The position numbers and the translations under genes are program-made. The notes under the pieces are model-generated. The model did no database searches and was not told the DNA's origin. It worked only from the letters and a program-made list of their open reading frames with translations. 11,429 nt of DNA from an uncultured Ruminococcus sp. (GTDB lineage: Bacteria; Bacillota; Clostridia; Oscillospirales; Ruminococcaceae): positions 1-11,429 of the forward strand of contig CAJTOG010000060.1 of the NCBI GenBank assembly GCA_910577575.1, read 5' to 3'. Below are positions 1-6,650 of the stretch, piece by piece. How positions within the stretch are numbered: position 1 is the first letter of the stretch; each line of letters opens with the position of its first letter.

Positions 1-205
1 ATTGTTTTCAGATTCGTCGGAATTGTCCGAAAGAATATTCATTTCGTCTATTCCTGCAAGTGACAGATTTACTTTTTTAGCTGTATCTGTTGCTATTTTA
101 CCTGTATTTTTGAGCTTCTGTGTGGCTTCAGCAGCTTGTTTGTAAGTTGTTCCGAAAAGTCCTGCTGTAAATCCTGCAATATATCTTGTAACCCTGACAT
201 CAGGG
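1..205 (-). pseudogene. Phage tail tape-measure protein fragment (partial at left edge)
   Basis: The minus strand is open from about 205 to the window edge. It reads a segment with an aromatic/glycine stretch (AGFTAGLFGTTY), then a Lys/Ala/Thr-rich stretch, then LSLAGIDEMNILSDNSD. The last motif matches the LAGFDEINVLS-type signature found in the middle of tape-measure proteins of gut Clostridia siphophages, which set tail length. No start codon or ribosome site fits, and the upstream side is replaced by plus-strand tape-measure sequence, so this is a fragment. A corresponding but clearly different motif (LAAFDKINTISSGE) occurs in the tape-measure remnant near 8230-8270. The two therefore come from different tape-measure genes. 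The gene continues beyond the window. Confidence 0.7.
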
Positions 206-206
206 T
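191..206. repeat. 16-bp palindrome at a strand-switch junction
   Basis: The sequence is accctga-ca-tcagggt: two perfect 7-bp arms around a CA dinucleotide. It lies exactly where tape-measure coding switches from the minus strand (left) to the plus strand (right). A recombination site or a fold-back junction would look like this, but I see no second copy in the window. Confidence 0.6.
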
Positions 207-211
207 ATTCA

Positions 212-1041
212 ATGCAAGCATTTTCAGAAGGAATCAAAGGGGGTTTTAGTACAGCAGCAGAATTGCTACATACAATTAATTTCAGCAATAATGGCAGCAA
301 ACTTGCAGAATTTGTAAATAATATCGACGTTGATGGGATACTTATAAATTTCTCAACATTGGTAGGCAATATTATAAAAGGAATTTTTGACTTCCTTAAA
401 AATTTTATAACAAATATAGACTGGATAAGTCTCGGTGAACAGATATTCAATTGCATCACCGGAATGATAAAAAATATTGACTGGAAAAATCTTATTGAGA
501 ATGCATTTGAACTTCTTGGAACATCTGTCGGAGGAATTTCTGCACTTATAAGTTCACTGCTCATGAAAATATGGGAAAAATTGAAAGAAGCATGGAATTC
601 AGTAAAAGAGTATTTCAACAAGAAAATTGAAGAATGCGGTGGAAATATAATCGAGGGAGTGTTCAAGGGGATTTTGGACGCTTTTAAAAGTATCGGAAAC
701 TGGATTAAAGAACATATTTTCAAGCCTTTTATAGATGGCTTTAAAAAGGCTTTCGGGATTCACAGTCCATCAAAAGAAATGGCTGAAATGGGCGATTATA
801 TCATTGATGGTCTGTTTAATGCCATATCTGACGGGATAACAAAAATTCGAGAAATATTTGAAGAAATGCTTGAAACTATAAAAACAGTTTTTTCAGATAT
901 TGGCGAGTGGTTCAAAGAGAAATTTCAGTCTGCAAGGGATAATATAACAGGAGTTTTTGAAGATGTAGGAACGTGGTTTGGAAATCGCTATAACGATGTA
1001 AAATCAGCATTTTCAGATGTGGGCAATTGGTTCACCGATTT
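212..1041 (+). pseudogene. Phage tail tape-measure protein, C-terminal part
   Basis: The reading frame is open from 212 to 1237, but tape-measure-like sequence stops near 1041; the rest reads through the antisense of the next fragment. Visible features are hydrophobic/amphipathic helical repeats (two copies of an NIDW segment), then the FGIHSPSKEMAEMGDYIIDGL motif near residues 181-202. That motif is typical of the C-terminal region of tape-measure proteins. It is followed by three degenerate repeats of the form FSD/ED-x-G-x-WF (residues about 230-277). The ATG at 212 has no Shine-Dalgarno sequence, and the frame is open upstream of it, so this is not a genuine start. The strand is opposite to the tape-measure pieces on both sides, which indicates an inversion or misjoin. 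Only the C-terminal portion is present. Confidence 0.75.
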
Positions 1042-1320
1042 TTTGGATTGCATCGCCGAGCAGTTCAATTGCCTTTGTGGCACTGTCAGTCGTAAATTTT
1101 GCTATCGGCTTCAAAAAGTTTTCCCAGGGTCTGTCTTTTACGACAGGTTCAGCTGTTTCCCATGCCGAATTTATATCATCTATCGTATTGCTAAGTGCTT
1201 CCATAAATGTCGGAATCAGGTCTCCGATTGTCCATGATGCAAGCGGAAGAAGTACGTCATTATAAAAATCTTCAAGTCCCAATCCGATATTTTCAGTAAG
1301 CGGTTCAAGCGGCTCAAAAA
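1013..1320 (-). pseudogene. Phage tail tape-measure protein, middle fragment
   Basis: Read on the minus strand from about 1320, the frame carries EPLTENIGLGLEDFYNDVLLP, then LASWTIGDLIPTF, then WENFLKPIAKF and a KIGE segment. This matches the tape-measure block usually written as EPLxxxIGxGLxWFYxNVLxPLxxWT. An in-frame TAA at 1322-1324 lies just upstream, so the frame begins after it without a start. The block normally lies between the LAGFDEIN motif and the C-terminal HSPSK motif. Homology ends at the left near 1026-1041, where it overlaps the end of the plus-strand piece. It could be the continuation of the tape-measure remnant at 7700-8830, since strand and order fit, or part of a second tape-measure gene. 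Confidence 0.72.
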
Positions 1321-1337
1321 CTTAATCAACATATTCA

Positions 1338-1646
1338 CTAATTAATATGATTATTTTTTATTTTTGGTTTCATAAAACAGTCAGAAAGCAGTTTTAGTTT
1401 CAGTTCAGTTGAATACAAAGCAATATCAGAAGTATCGTCGAAAGAATACGAGTTATCTTCATTTGCTTTCTTAAAATATTGTTTCAGAATACTCATATTC
1501 AGAGTTTTGCCAAGTCTTCTTAGTCGAGTAAAAAGAGTTACCTCTACTCATGCATCAAGGATATCTCTAATGAGTAGCATCTTATCAATCAAATGGCAGC
1601 TATTGTCAATTATTTCTCTAAAGCCCTCAATTCCTATATCATATTT
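1338..1646 (-). pseudogene. AAA-ATPase (PF09820-like) N-terminal fragment, broken
   Basis: A minus-strand frame runs from about 1646 (KYDIGIEGFREIIDN) to a TAG at 1338-1340, interrupted by one in-frame TGA at 1548-1550. Translated through the TGA, it reads LIDKMLLIRDILDA, then VEVTLFTRLRRLGKTLNMSI. This matches the start of the PF09820 'AAA-ATPase-like' family (VDKTLFIKDILD ... VTLITRPRRFGKTLNMSM). In the family RRFGKTLN is the Walker A region; here the usual Pro and Phe are Leu. These proteins normally exceed 500 residues and end in a PD-(D/E)XK nuclease-like domain, so only about the first fifth is left. The last 20 residues no longer resemble the family. An internal ATG at 1496 would give a 52-codon ORF, but it lacks a ribosome site. 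These genes are often multicopy and decayed in gut Clostridia. Confidence 0.72.
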
Positions 1647-1670
1647 AAAAATAAGAAGCAATATAAAAAT

Positions 1671-2966
1671 TCATTTCAAATCCCCATTCGCTGGATTATC
1701 AAGAACCTTTCCTGTATCGGAAAATCGTGAACCGTGACAAGCACAGTCCCACGAATGTTCAGCAGAATTCCATTTAAGTGCACAACCCATGTGGGGACAT
1801 CTTTTAGCCTTGGGAATAAGCAGATTCTTGATTGCCTTTCCGCCATTAATGAATAATTGCGGCTTGATAATGTTCCTCGATGGACTGAAAATATCCGAAT
1901 AATCATTTCGTTGACCCATGACTATATCGCTGAGTATCATTGCAGATACCATAGTGTTCGTCATGCCCCATTTATTGAATCCACTTGCCACGTACAAATT
2001 CGGAGTATTCCGTGAATATTTCCCGATATATGGTATTCCGTCAAGACTCATGCAATCCTGTGCTGCCCAATGGAATTTCTCATTAGCATCAAGATAGTGA
2101 AGCTTTACAAAGTTTTGCAATTCATTCCAGTTTCCGCCATTTTCTCCTGTTCTGTGACCTCCGCCTCCAACAAACAGCAGATTTTCATAATTTCTGAACG
2201 ACATTCCCTTGTGATTCTCATCAACATACATACCGTTCACGTTAGTAGCATTTTCCAGAGCGATAACGTAGGAACGGTGCTGATAAAGCTTCAGAAAATA
2301 ACTTCCGTGTTTATTTATAAAAGGGAAATGAGTTGTGACAATTATTTTATCAGCTTTAATTCTGCACTTGTCCGTAACTGCCGTATTGCCTATCATTTCA
2401 TGTACAAAAGTATTTTCATATATATTGAGTTTGTCTGAAATAGATGAAATAAATTTAAGCGGATTAAATTGAGCCTGATTCGGAAATTTCACTGCTCCGA
2501 TTGCATTTATCGGTATCGGAAGATTTTCACAAAACTCCGATTGATAACCAATTTTGTTAAGTGCATTCACTTCGTTTTCAAGTTTTTTTCTATCGCTTAT
2601 AGAATATACATAGTTGTCCTTTATCTCATAATTACATTCGATATTATGGCACATCTTTGCATATTTTTCAAATGCCGTTTTATTTGCATTCAGATATTTT
2701 CGAGCAACTTCTACACCGCTGTTTTTTAATATTTTCTGATAGATAAGTCCATGCTGAAAAGTGATTTTTGCAGTTGTATTCTTAGTTGTACCGGAGCATA
2801 TTCTGTCCTTTTCCACAAGAACATATTTCACTCTGTTCTGATGCAGAAAATATGCTGTGAGAATTCCTGCCATTCCTCCGCCGATTATAAGAACATCGGT
2901 TTTTATGTCCTTATCAAGTTTCGAAAATTCGGGCAATTTTGTATTAGCCTGCCATACTGATTCCAT
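1671..2966 (-). CDS. FAD-dependent oxidoreductase with C-terminal Rieske [2Fe-2S] domain (DAO family)
   Basis: A 431-residue protein of the DAO/glycine-oxidase fold with a Rieske domain at its end, similar in design to Bacillus YhfW. The FAD-binding Rossmann motif IIGGGMAG lies near residues 27-34, followed by the strand ending in the FAD-contacting acid (VLVEKD, about 49-54). A second FAD-contact region near LYVASGFNKWGMT precedes the Rieske domain. The cluster ligands are C390 and H392 (CPHMGC), and C408 and H411 (CACHGSRF), with CxH-x15-CxxH spacing. No signal peptide is visible, so it is probably cytosolic. The ATG at 2966 is preferred over the ATG at 2978 because GGAGGAG stands 4-5 bases before it. 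The substrate is unknown: the family covers amine/amino-acid oxidation and uncharacterised electron-transfer roles. It lies downstream of the 91-residue gene, separated by a strong hairpin. Confidence 0.88.
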   Translation of the reverse strand: MESVWQANTKLPEFSKLDKDIKTDVLIIGGGMAGILTAYFLHQNRVKYVLVEKDRICSGTTKNTTAKITFQHGLIYQKILKNSGVEVARKYLNANKTAFEKYAKMCHNIECNYEIKDNYVYSISDRKKLENEVNALNKIGYQSEFCENLPIPINAIGAVKFPNQAQFNPLKFISSISDKLNIYENTFVHEMIGNTAVTDKCRIKADKIIVTTHFPFINKHGSYFLKLYQHRSYVIALENATNVNGMYVDENHKGMSFRNYENLLFVGGGGHRTGENGGNWNELQNFVKLHYLDANEKFHWAAQDCMSLDGIPYIGKYSRNTPNLYVASGFNKWGMTNTMVSAMILSDIVMGQRNDYSDIFSPSRNIIKPQLFINGGKAIKNLLIPKAKRCPHMGCALKWNSAEHSWDCACHGSRFSDTGKVLDNPANGDLK

Positions 2967-2984
2967 AGTCTCCTCCATTATAGA

Positions 2985-3015
2985 AACGCCGTTTGAACTT
3001 ACTTCAAACGGCGTT
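2985..3015 (-). terminator. Perfect 13-bp hairpin between the small gene and the FAD/Rieske gene
   Basis: The arms aacgccgtttgaa and ttcaaacggcgtt pair perfectly around a 5-nt loop. The hairpin starts 5 nt after the TAA of the 91-residue gene. On the minus strand it is followed by TTTCTATAAT, a weak U-tract, and on the plus strand by GATTTTTA. It is most likely an intrinsic terminator or attenuator for the upstream gene. The FAD/Rieske start lies only about 20 nt downstream, so any read-through would feed that gene. Confidence 0.75.
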
Positions 3016-3020
3016 GATTT

Positions 3021-3296
3021 TTACTGATCCTGCAAATCTGCCGCAGGAATATCGTTTTCTAAATTATCTCTCGCAAGATCGTTATCAATTACCGGATATG
3101 CAGAAGATATCGGAACTTCGCGTGAGTAGGATTTATTATGCCACACCTTCTGCGTTGAACTTGATGTTCCTGCAATTATAGGATTCGCATGAGTTTTTCC
3201 CGATTTGGCTTTACCTTGAATTTCAGGTACGGGAAACACATCATTTTTCGGTTGAGTATGCGTATAATCAGGTCTTTTCATTCCCTTTTTCGCCAT
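3021..3296 (-). CDS. Small conserved-looking hypothetical protein (91 aa)
   Basis: A 91-residue hydrophilic protein. It has a basic N-terminus (MAKKGMKRPDYTHTQPKNDV), a central Pro/Lys/Gly-rich segment with PVPEIQGKAKSGK, and an acidic tail ending NDLARDNLENDIPAADLQDQ. There is no membrane segment, signal peptide or cysteine. It resembles small uncharacterised proteins I associate with Ruminococcus-like genomes, but I know no function. The ATG at 3296 is preferred because GAGGTG stands 6 bases before it; the longer reading starting with GTG at 3305 would place that codon inside the ribosome site. It is followed by a strong hairpin. The composition suggests a disordered protein, perhaps binding a basic/acidic partner, but that is only inference. 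Confidence 0.72.
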   Translation of the reverse strand: MAKKGMKRPDYTHTQPKNDVFPVPEIQGKAKSGKTHANPIIAGTSSSTQKVWHNKSYSREVPISSAYPVIDNDLARDNLENDIPAADLQDQ

Positions 3297-3606
3297 GTTC
3301 ATCACCTCGGGGTTAGTATGTGATGAATATCTTATTTTATTCTCAAATTGTGTTTTGATTATATTTCAAGATTACTTCATCATCTAAGAACAGCACTAAT
3401 TTTTATAAAATTTTATTCATCATGTCAAATGAATACCTATCTAAAATCGAAATTCAGAAATTTTTTATTGTCATCTTCTATGACCCTTTCAGATGTCATC
3501 CACTGATATTATTTTAACATATCATGCACAGTATATAAATACAGATTACTAATAGTAAATCTGTACAACCAGTGCTGTATAAAATTAATCGAAAGGAGCT
3601 GATATT
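3297..3606. other. 310-bp gene-less AT-rich spacer
   Basis: No convincing frame exists on either strand. It holds the ribosome site of the 91-residue gene (minus), a possible minus-strand TATAAT near 3357-3362 without a good -35, the palindrome at 3540-3565, and a strong Shine-Dalgarno (gaaaggagctg, 3590-3600) serving the broken plus-strand gene that starts at 3607. Confidence 0.6.
3540..3565. promoter_or_regulatory. 26-bp near-perfect inverted repeat, possible operator
   Basis: tacagattact - aat - agtaaatctgta pairs completely apart from one extra base in the right arm. It ends about 13 bp before a TATAAA (3578-3583) and 40 bp before the start of the broken gene at 3607. A dimeric repressor or recombinase site is plausible; neither a matching regulator gene nor a second copy is in the window. 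Confidence 0.5.
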
Positions 3607-3867
3607 ATGAATACAAGGAAAAAAGAAGAACTATCAATGTGAGAACGATCTGAATATGATGTTATCAGCGAAACGGAGACAGAAAAAGAATTGATTGTGG
3701 TACTCAGAGTACAACACAGCAGAGCCACTGTAACCTGCAATATTCCGAAGTATACTCCCGAAGAAGAGAAAAAACTATTATAAAATATTACTGAAGCAAT
3801 GATGCAAATTGTTTATACGGGTCAGGACATAAGTCATTTCAAGAGTATGGAGATACTGATGGATTGA
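3607..3867 (+). pseudogene. Small gene of unknown function broken by in-frame TGA and TAA
   Basis: The ATG at 3607 has an excellent ribosome site (AAAGGAGCTGATATT). The frame gives MNTRKKEELSM, then TGA at 3640-3642, then 46 residues including EYDVISETETEKEL, VVLRVQHSRATVTCNIPKY and PEEEKKLL. A TAA follows at 3781-3783, and then another 27 residues (TEAMMQIVYTGQDISHF) end at TGA 3865-3867. The same frame stays protein-like across both stops, so an 86-residue protein has been inactivated by point mutations. The first stop probably replaces a Trp (SMWERSEYDV) and the second a Gln or Glu. Such small SETETEKE/HSRATVTC proteins are, from memory, companions of mobile elements in Clostridia; their function is unknown. 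Different stop types in one frame argue for decay, not recoding. Confidence 0.65.
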
Positions 3868-3889
3868 TACATACGGAATAATTGAAATA

Positions 3890-3914
3890 AGTCCCAGGGA
3901 TATAACCTTGGGCT
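3890..3914 (+). terminator. Probable terminator after the broken small gene
   Basis: An imperfect hairpin (ag-t-cccagg, loop gatataa, cc-t-tgggct, one unpaired t in each arm) is followed by gtttctatgctttt. It stands 23 bp past the final stop of the broken gene. The stem is imperfect and the U-tract interrupted, so strength is uncertain. Confidence 0.45.
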
Positions 3915-4268
3915 GTTTCTATGCTTTTGCGAATTATACAATAGTTTCAATCAAAATATTATCGCAATATCGAGCAATCTTAATACCCGATTCCTTGCTT
4001 GTATTGAAACTTAAACAAATTAATGTTTTCCTGCTCAACGTTATATGGTAAATATAAACGAATGTCTCCTGTCGAAATAAAAAAGATGACCGCCAGCGTC
4101 GACTACTTTATATATGGTTATAAGCCCAATAGGTTTATCGAAGATGATGGAAGAAAGTACTTTCTTATTTATTTGCATCCTATCAGCAATTATTACATTC
4201 ATCGTTGCTGAATATAACTTGTAAGTTAATCATATAACGCTATGCTGAAAAAATTAGGTATGTGCTCC
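3915..4268. other. Mostly gene-less stretch between the broken gene and the panG promoter
   Basis: No RNA gene or strong signal is seen. An 8-bp inverted pair (gtttcaat / attgaaac) lies around 3944 and 4005, about 55 bp apart, and is probably chance. The only possible coding sequence is the weak ORF at 4023-4211, listed separately. Confidence 0.5.
4023..4211 (+). CDS. Possible small ORF or gene remnant (62 codons)
   Basis: The frame encodes a Lys/Tyr-rich peptide whose centre (RMSPVEIKKMTASVDYFIYGY, then NRFIEDDGRKYF) looks like genuine protein, with mixed codon use. The ATG at 4023 lacks a Shine-Dalgarno sequence, and no terminator follows. I do not recognise a family. It may be the end of a decayed gene, as for its broken neighbour at 3607, rather than an expressed small protein. 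Confidence 0.3.
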   Translation: MFSCSTLYGKYKRMSPVEIKKMTASVDYFIYGYKPNRFIEDDGRKYFLIYLHPISNYYIHRC

Positions 4269-4297
4269 TTGTATTTTCAGATATAATGTGATATAAT
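4269..4297 (+). promoter_or_regulatory. Promoter of the panG-like gene
   Basis: TTGTAT at 4269-4274, a 17-bp spacer, then TATAAT at 4292-4297, with a TG one base before the -10 (extended -10). A second TATAAT lies at 4282-4287 but has no matching -35. Transcription would start near 4304, leaving a leader of about 48 nt before the gene. Confidence 0.75.
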
Positions 4298-4301
4298 TAA
4301 A

Positions 4302-4318
4302 GTGTATTAAGTATACAC
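4302..4318. promoter_or_regulatory. Inverted repeat at the panG transcription start, candidate operator
   Basis: gtgtat-taagt-atacac has perfect 6-bp arms around a 5-bp centre and overlaps the expected start site. A repressor bound here would block initiation. The sequence differs from the palindrome in the panB promoter, so a shared regulator is not evident. Confidence 0.4.
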
Positions 4319-4351
4319 CTCATAAAACTCGTTAAAGATGGGAGATATAAT

Positions 4352-5197
4352 ATGAAAATTGGATTCATCGGTGCAGGAAAGGTAGGTTTTTCCCTTGGTA
4401 AATATTTTACTGAAAAAGGTATAAATCTTTCTGGATATTATAGCAGAGAGCCTGCTTCCTCAAAGGATGCTGCGGAATTCACATCGTCTTCACATTATCT
4501 GGTGGTTTCTGAGCTTATCAGGGATAGTGATGTCATATTTCTGACAGTTCCGGATGCGGAAATAAGCCGTGTTTACAATGAAATAAAGACCATGAATATC
4601 ATCGGTAAGCAGCTTTGTCATTGCAGCGGAGCTATGACTGTAGCAGATGCTTTTCCAGATATATCAGCATATTCGGCCCAGGGATTTTCCATACATCCCC
4701 TGTTTCCGGTGAGCAGCCGATATGAATCATACAAACAGCTTGATGATGCTTTTTTTTGTATCGAGGGTGATAATACGGGCATTGCGAACTGGACTGAGAT
4801 TTTCGCCGGTCTCGGCAACAGAACAAGAATCATTTCTCCCGAAAACAAAAAGCAATATCATGCTGCCTGTGCAATGTCCAGCAATCTTGTCTGCGGACTT
4901 ATTTCAATAAGCGTTTCACTTCTGCGGAACTGTGGTTTCTCGGATGAAGAAGCTCTTTGTGCTTTAAAACCACTGGCTGAAAGCAATATTAGAAATATTT
5001 TCAGTCAGGGGATTTCCAATGCACTTACAGGGGCAGTGGAGCGCTGTGATATAAAAACGGTGGAAAATCATATTCGTTATATCGATTCTGATGAGGACAG
5101 GCAAATCTACAAATCTCTTTCTCTTAAACTGATACAGCTTGCGGAAATCAGACATCCTGAAATTGATTATTCCGGAATGTACCAAATATTGCGCTAA
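4352..5197 (+). CDS. panG: Rossmann/DUF2520 protein, probable PanG-type ketopantoate reductase
   Basis: A 281-residue cytosolic protein. The N-terminal NAD(P)-binding Rossmann domain has IGFIGAGKVG at residues 3-12, LTVPDAEI at 64-71 and CHCSGA at 89-94. The second half is the helical DUF2520 (PF10728) domain, with IHPLFPV (114-120), KQYHAACAMSSN (167-178) and ALTGAVERCD (224-233). From established knowledge, proteins of this architecture in Francisella and Enterococcus were shown to be PanG, an NAD(P)H-dependent ketopantoate reductase distinct from PanE. Here the gene faces panBCD, and no panE or ilvC is in the window, so it would supply the missing step, ketopantoate to D-pantoate. The ATG at 4352 has GGGAG 7 bp upstream and its own extended -10 promoter. 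It ends at the shared bidirectional terminator. Family assignment is firm; the enzymatic role rests on context and homology. Confidence 0.82.
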   Translation: MKIGFIGAGKVGFSLGKYFTEKGINLSGYYSREPASSKDAAEFTSSSHYLVVSELIRDSDVIFLTVPDAEISRVYNEIKTMNIIGKQLCHCSGAMTVADAFPDISAYSAQGFSIHPLFPVSSRYESYKQLDDAFFCIEGDNTGIANWTEIFAGLGNRTRIISPENKKQYHAACAMSSNLVCGLISISVSLLRNCGFSDEEALCALKPLAESNIRNIFSQGISNALTGAVERCDIKTVENHIRYIDSDEDRQIYKSLSLKLIQLAEIRHPEIDYSGMYQILR

Positions 5198-5253
5198 TTT
5201 TTTATGTATCAGTCGTGGAGATTTCAAGACTCTGTTTTACATCCAAAATAAAT

Positions 5254-5286
5254 ACCCGACAGCAGTCATTCTGAATGCTGTCGGGT
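5254..5286. terminator. Bidirectional terminator between panG and panD
   Basis: An 11-bp perfect GC-rich stem (acccgacagca / tgctgtcgggt) with an 11-nt loop that can itself pair (cattc-t-gaatg). It is followed by tatgtttatcttt on the plus strand and ATTTATTTT on the minus strand, so it can end both convergent units. Confidence 0.88.
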
Positions 5287-5404
5287 TATGTTTATCTTTA
5301 TTATTATTTCAGTCAATACTGAAGAAACATACCTGATAATTTTGCAAAAAAATCCGTTTTCATGTCTCACAATATATCTTACGCATAATTTTTATATAGC
5401 ACTG

Positions 5405-5788
5405 TTATATAAGTTTGCCGTGCTTTTCATAATCAGCTGTTCTGATTATTTCATTTTTTTCTCCTACAAATACTACTTTGGGATGATGCCCGCTTGCTTC
5501 TTCTGGTGACATGGCTGCATAAGACATGATTATTACCGTGTCTCCCTTTTGTCCTGAACGAGCCGCTGCACCGTTGAGACAGATTACTCTGCTGCCTCTT
5601 TCTCCGGCAATGACATATGTTTCTATGCGACTGCCGCTGTTTACATTAACGATATGGACGTGTTCGTATTCGTAAATACCGGCTGCCTCCATAAGCTCCT
5701 CATCAATAGTTACGCTTCCTACGTAATCAAGCTCTGCCTGAGTTATAACAGCACGGTGTATCTTACTTTTCAGCATGGATAACTGCAT
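5405..5788 (-). CDS. panD: Aspartate 1-decarboxylase precursor
   Basis: A 127-residue cytosolic enzyme that converts L-aspartate to beta-alanine for pantothenate synthesis. It is made as an inactive proenzyme that cleaves itself between Gly24 and Ser25, turning Ser25 into the pyruvoyl cofactor. The sequence has DYVGSVTID with G24-S25 at the standard position. Also present are LKSKIHRAVIT (K9 and H11 match the active-site basic residues of the family), the conserved Y58 in ETYVIAGERGS, and the LNGAAAR motif (71-77). Length is normal for the family. The ATG at 5788 has AAGGAGG about 8 bp upstream, and this ribosome site overlaps the panC stop codon. It is the last gene of the panBCD unit and ends before the shared terminator. 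Intact. Confidence 0.96.
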   Translation of the reverse strand: MQLSMLKSKIHRAVITQAELDYVGSVTIDEELMEAAGIYEYEHVHIVNVNSGSRIETYVIAGERGSRVICLNGAAARSGQKGDTVIIMSYAAMSPEEASGHHPKVVFVGEKNEIIRTADYEKHGKLI

Positions 5789-5800
5789 TTCTTTTCCTCC

Positions 5801-6649
5801 TTAAACATCTTCTGTGAAGAAATTATCAATAAGACGTGTTTTACCTATATATACTGCCATAGCACAGAGGGCAGGTTTGTCAAGGCATGCAATTTGCTGC
5901 ATGGATTTGCAATCGACTATCTTTATATAATCTATCTTAGCAAGAGGTTCAGCTTGAATATGAGCAGTCATTGCAGAAATTATGATAGAACTATCCCGTT
6001 CACCCTTTTTGACCATATCCATTCCAAGGAATACAGATTCTGAAAGCACCAAAGCTGCCTTTCTTTCTGAATCGCTGAGATATGTGTTTCTGGAGCTTTT
6101 GGCAAGACCGTCTTTTTCACGGATTATGGGACATCCGATTATTTCAATATCCATATTGAGGTCATCTGCCATATGACGTATGACAGCAAGCTGCTGTGCA
6201 TCTTTCTTGCCGAAATAGGCACGGTCTGGCTTTACGATATTGAACAGCTTTGATACAACAGTACATACTCCCCGAAAGTGAATGGGGCGGCTGAGTCCGC
6301 AGAGTTCCTCGGTAAGAACGGTCATATCTACAAAAGATGAAAAACCGTCACGATACATTTCCGATGGTTCGGGATTGAATATAATATCTCCGCCATGAGC
6401 CGATACAACAGCTGAATCGAGGTCAAGATCTCTCGGATAACTTTCCAAATCTTCAGCAGGACCGAATTGCATAGGATTTACAAAGTCAGAAACCACTGTC
6501 CTGTCATTATCCCTTGCTGAGGCTTCTATAAGACTGGCATGTCCTTCGTGAAGATAGCCCATAGTAGGTACAAGTCCTACGCTGAGTCCCTGTCTTCTCC
6601 ATTCTCTGACAATTCCCCTGACCTCATCTATAGTTTTAACGATTTTCAT
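5801..6649 (-). CDS. panC: Pantothenate synthetase (pantoate--beta-alanine ligase)
   Basis: A 282-residue enzyme that adenylates pantoate with ATP and joins it to beta-alanine, giving pantothenate. It carries the HIGH-type motif PTMGYLHEGH (28-37), FVNPMQFGPAEDLESYPRD (56-73, pantoate/ATP contacts), IHFRGVCTVVSKLFN (123-137), FGKKDAQQ (146-153) and the KMSKS-like LAKSSRNTYLS (182-192). Length matches the family. The frame is open upstream to an ATG at 6694 inside panB, but the ATG at 6649 aligns with other PanC N-termini and has AGAGGAAG before it. It begins one base after the panB stop codon, indicating translational coupling. The product acts in the cytosol. Position 55 is Asp (SDFVNP), where Ile is common; probably harmless. 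Confidence 0.96.
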   Translation of the reverse strand: MKIVKTIDEVRGIVREWRRQGLSVGLVPTMGYLHEGHASLIEASARDNDRTVVSDFVNPMQFGPAEDLESYPRDLDLDSAVVSAHGGDIIFNPEPSEMYRDGFSSFVDMTVLTEELCGLSRPIHFRGVCTVVSKLFNIVKPDRAYFGKKDAQQLAVIRHMADDLNMDIEIIGCPIIREKDGLAKSSRNTYLSDSERKAALVLSESVFLGMDMVKKGERDSSIIISAMTAHIQAEPLAKIDYIKIVDCKSMQQIACLDKPALCAMAVYIGKTRLIDNFFTEDV

Positions 6650-6650
6650 G

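Noticed and set aside
217..1017. 12-bp direct repeat agcattttcaga at 217-228 and 1006-1017
   Set aside because: Both copies encode similar A-F-S-(E/D) residues of tape-measure repeats, so coding similarity explains them.
1544..1577. 8-bp inverted repeat ctactcat / atgagtag as a terminator or RNA element
   Set aside because: The arms are separated by 18 bases, no U-tract follows, and the region is explained as AAA-ATPase pseudogene coding.
3940..4015. gtttcaat ... attgaaac pair resembling part of a CRISPR repeat
   Set aside because: There is only one inverted pair with no repeated units or spacers, and no cas genes.
5288..5509. Plus-strand 73-codon ORF downstream of panG
   Set aside because: It has no ribosome site, is antisense to the end of panD and the terminator region, and has low-complexity hydrophobic sequence.
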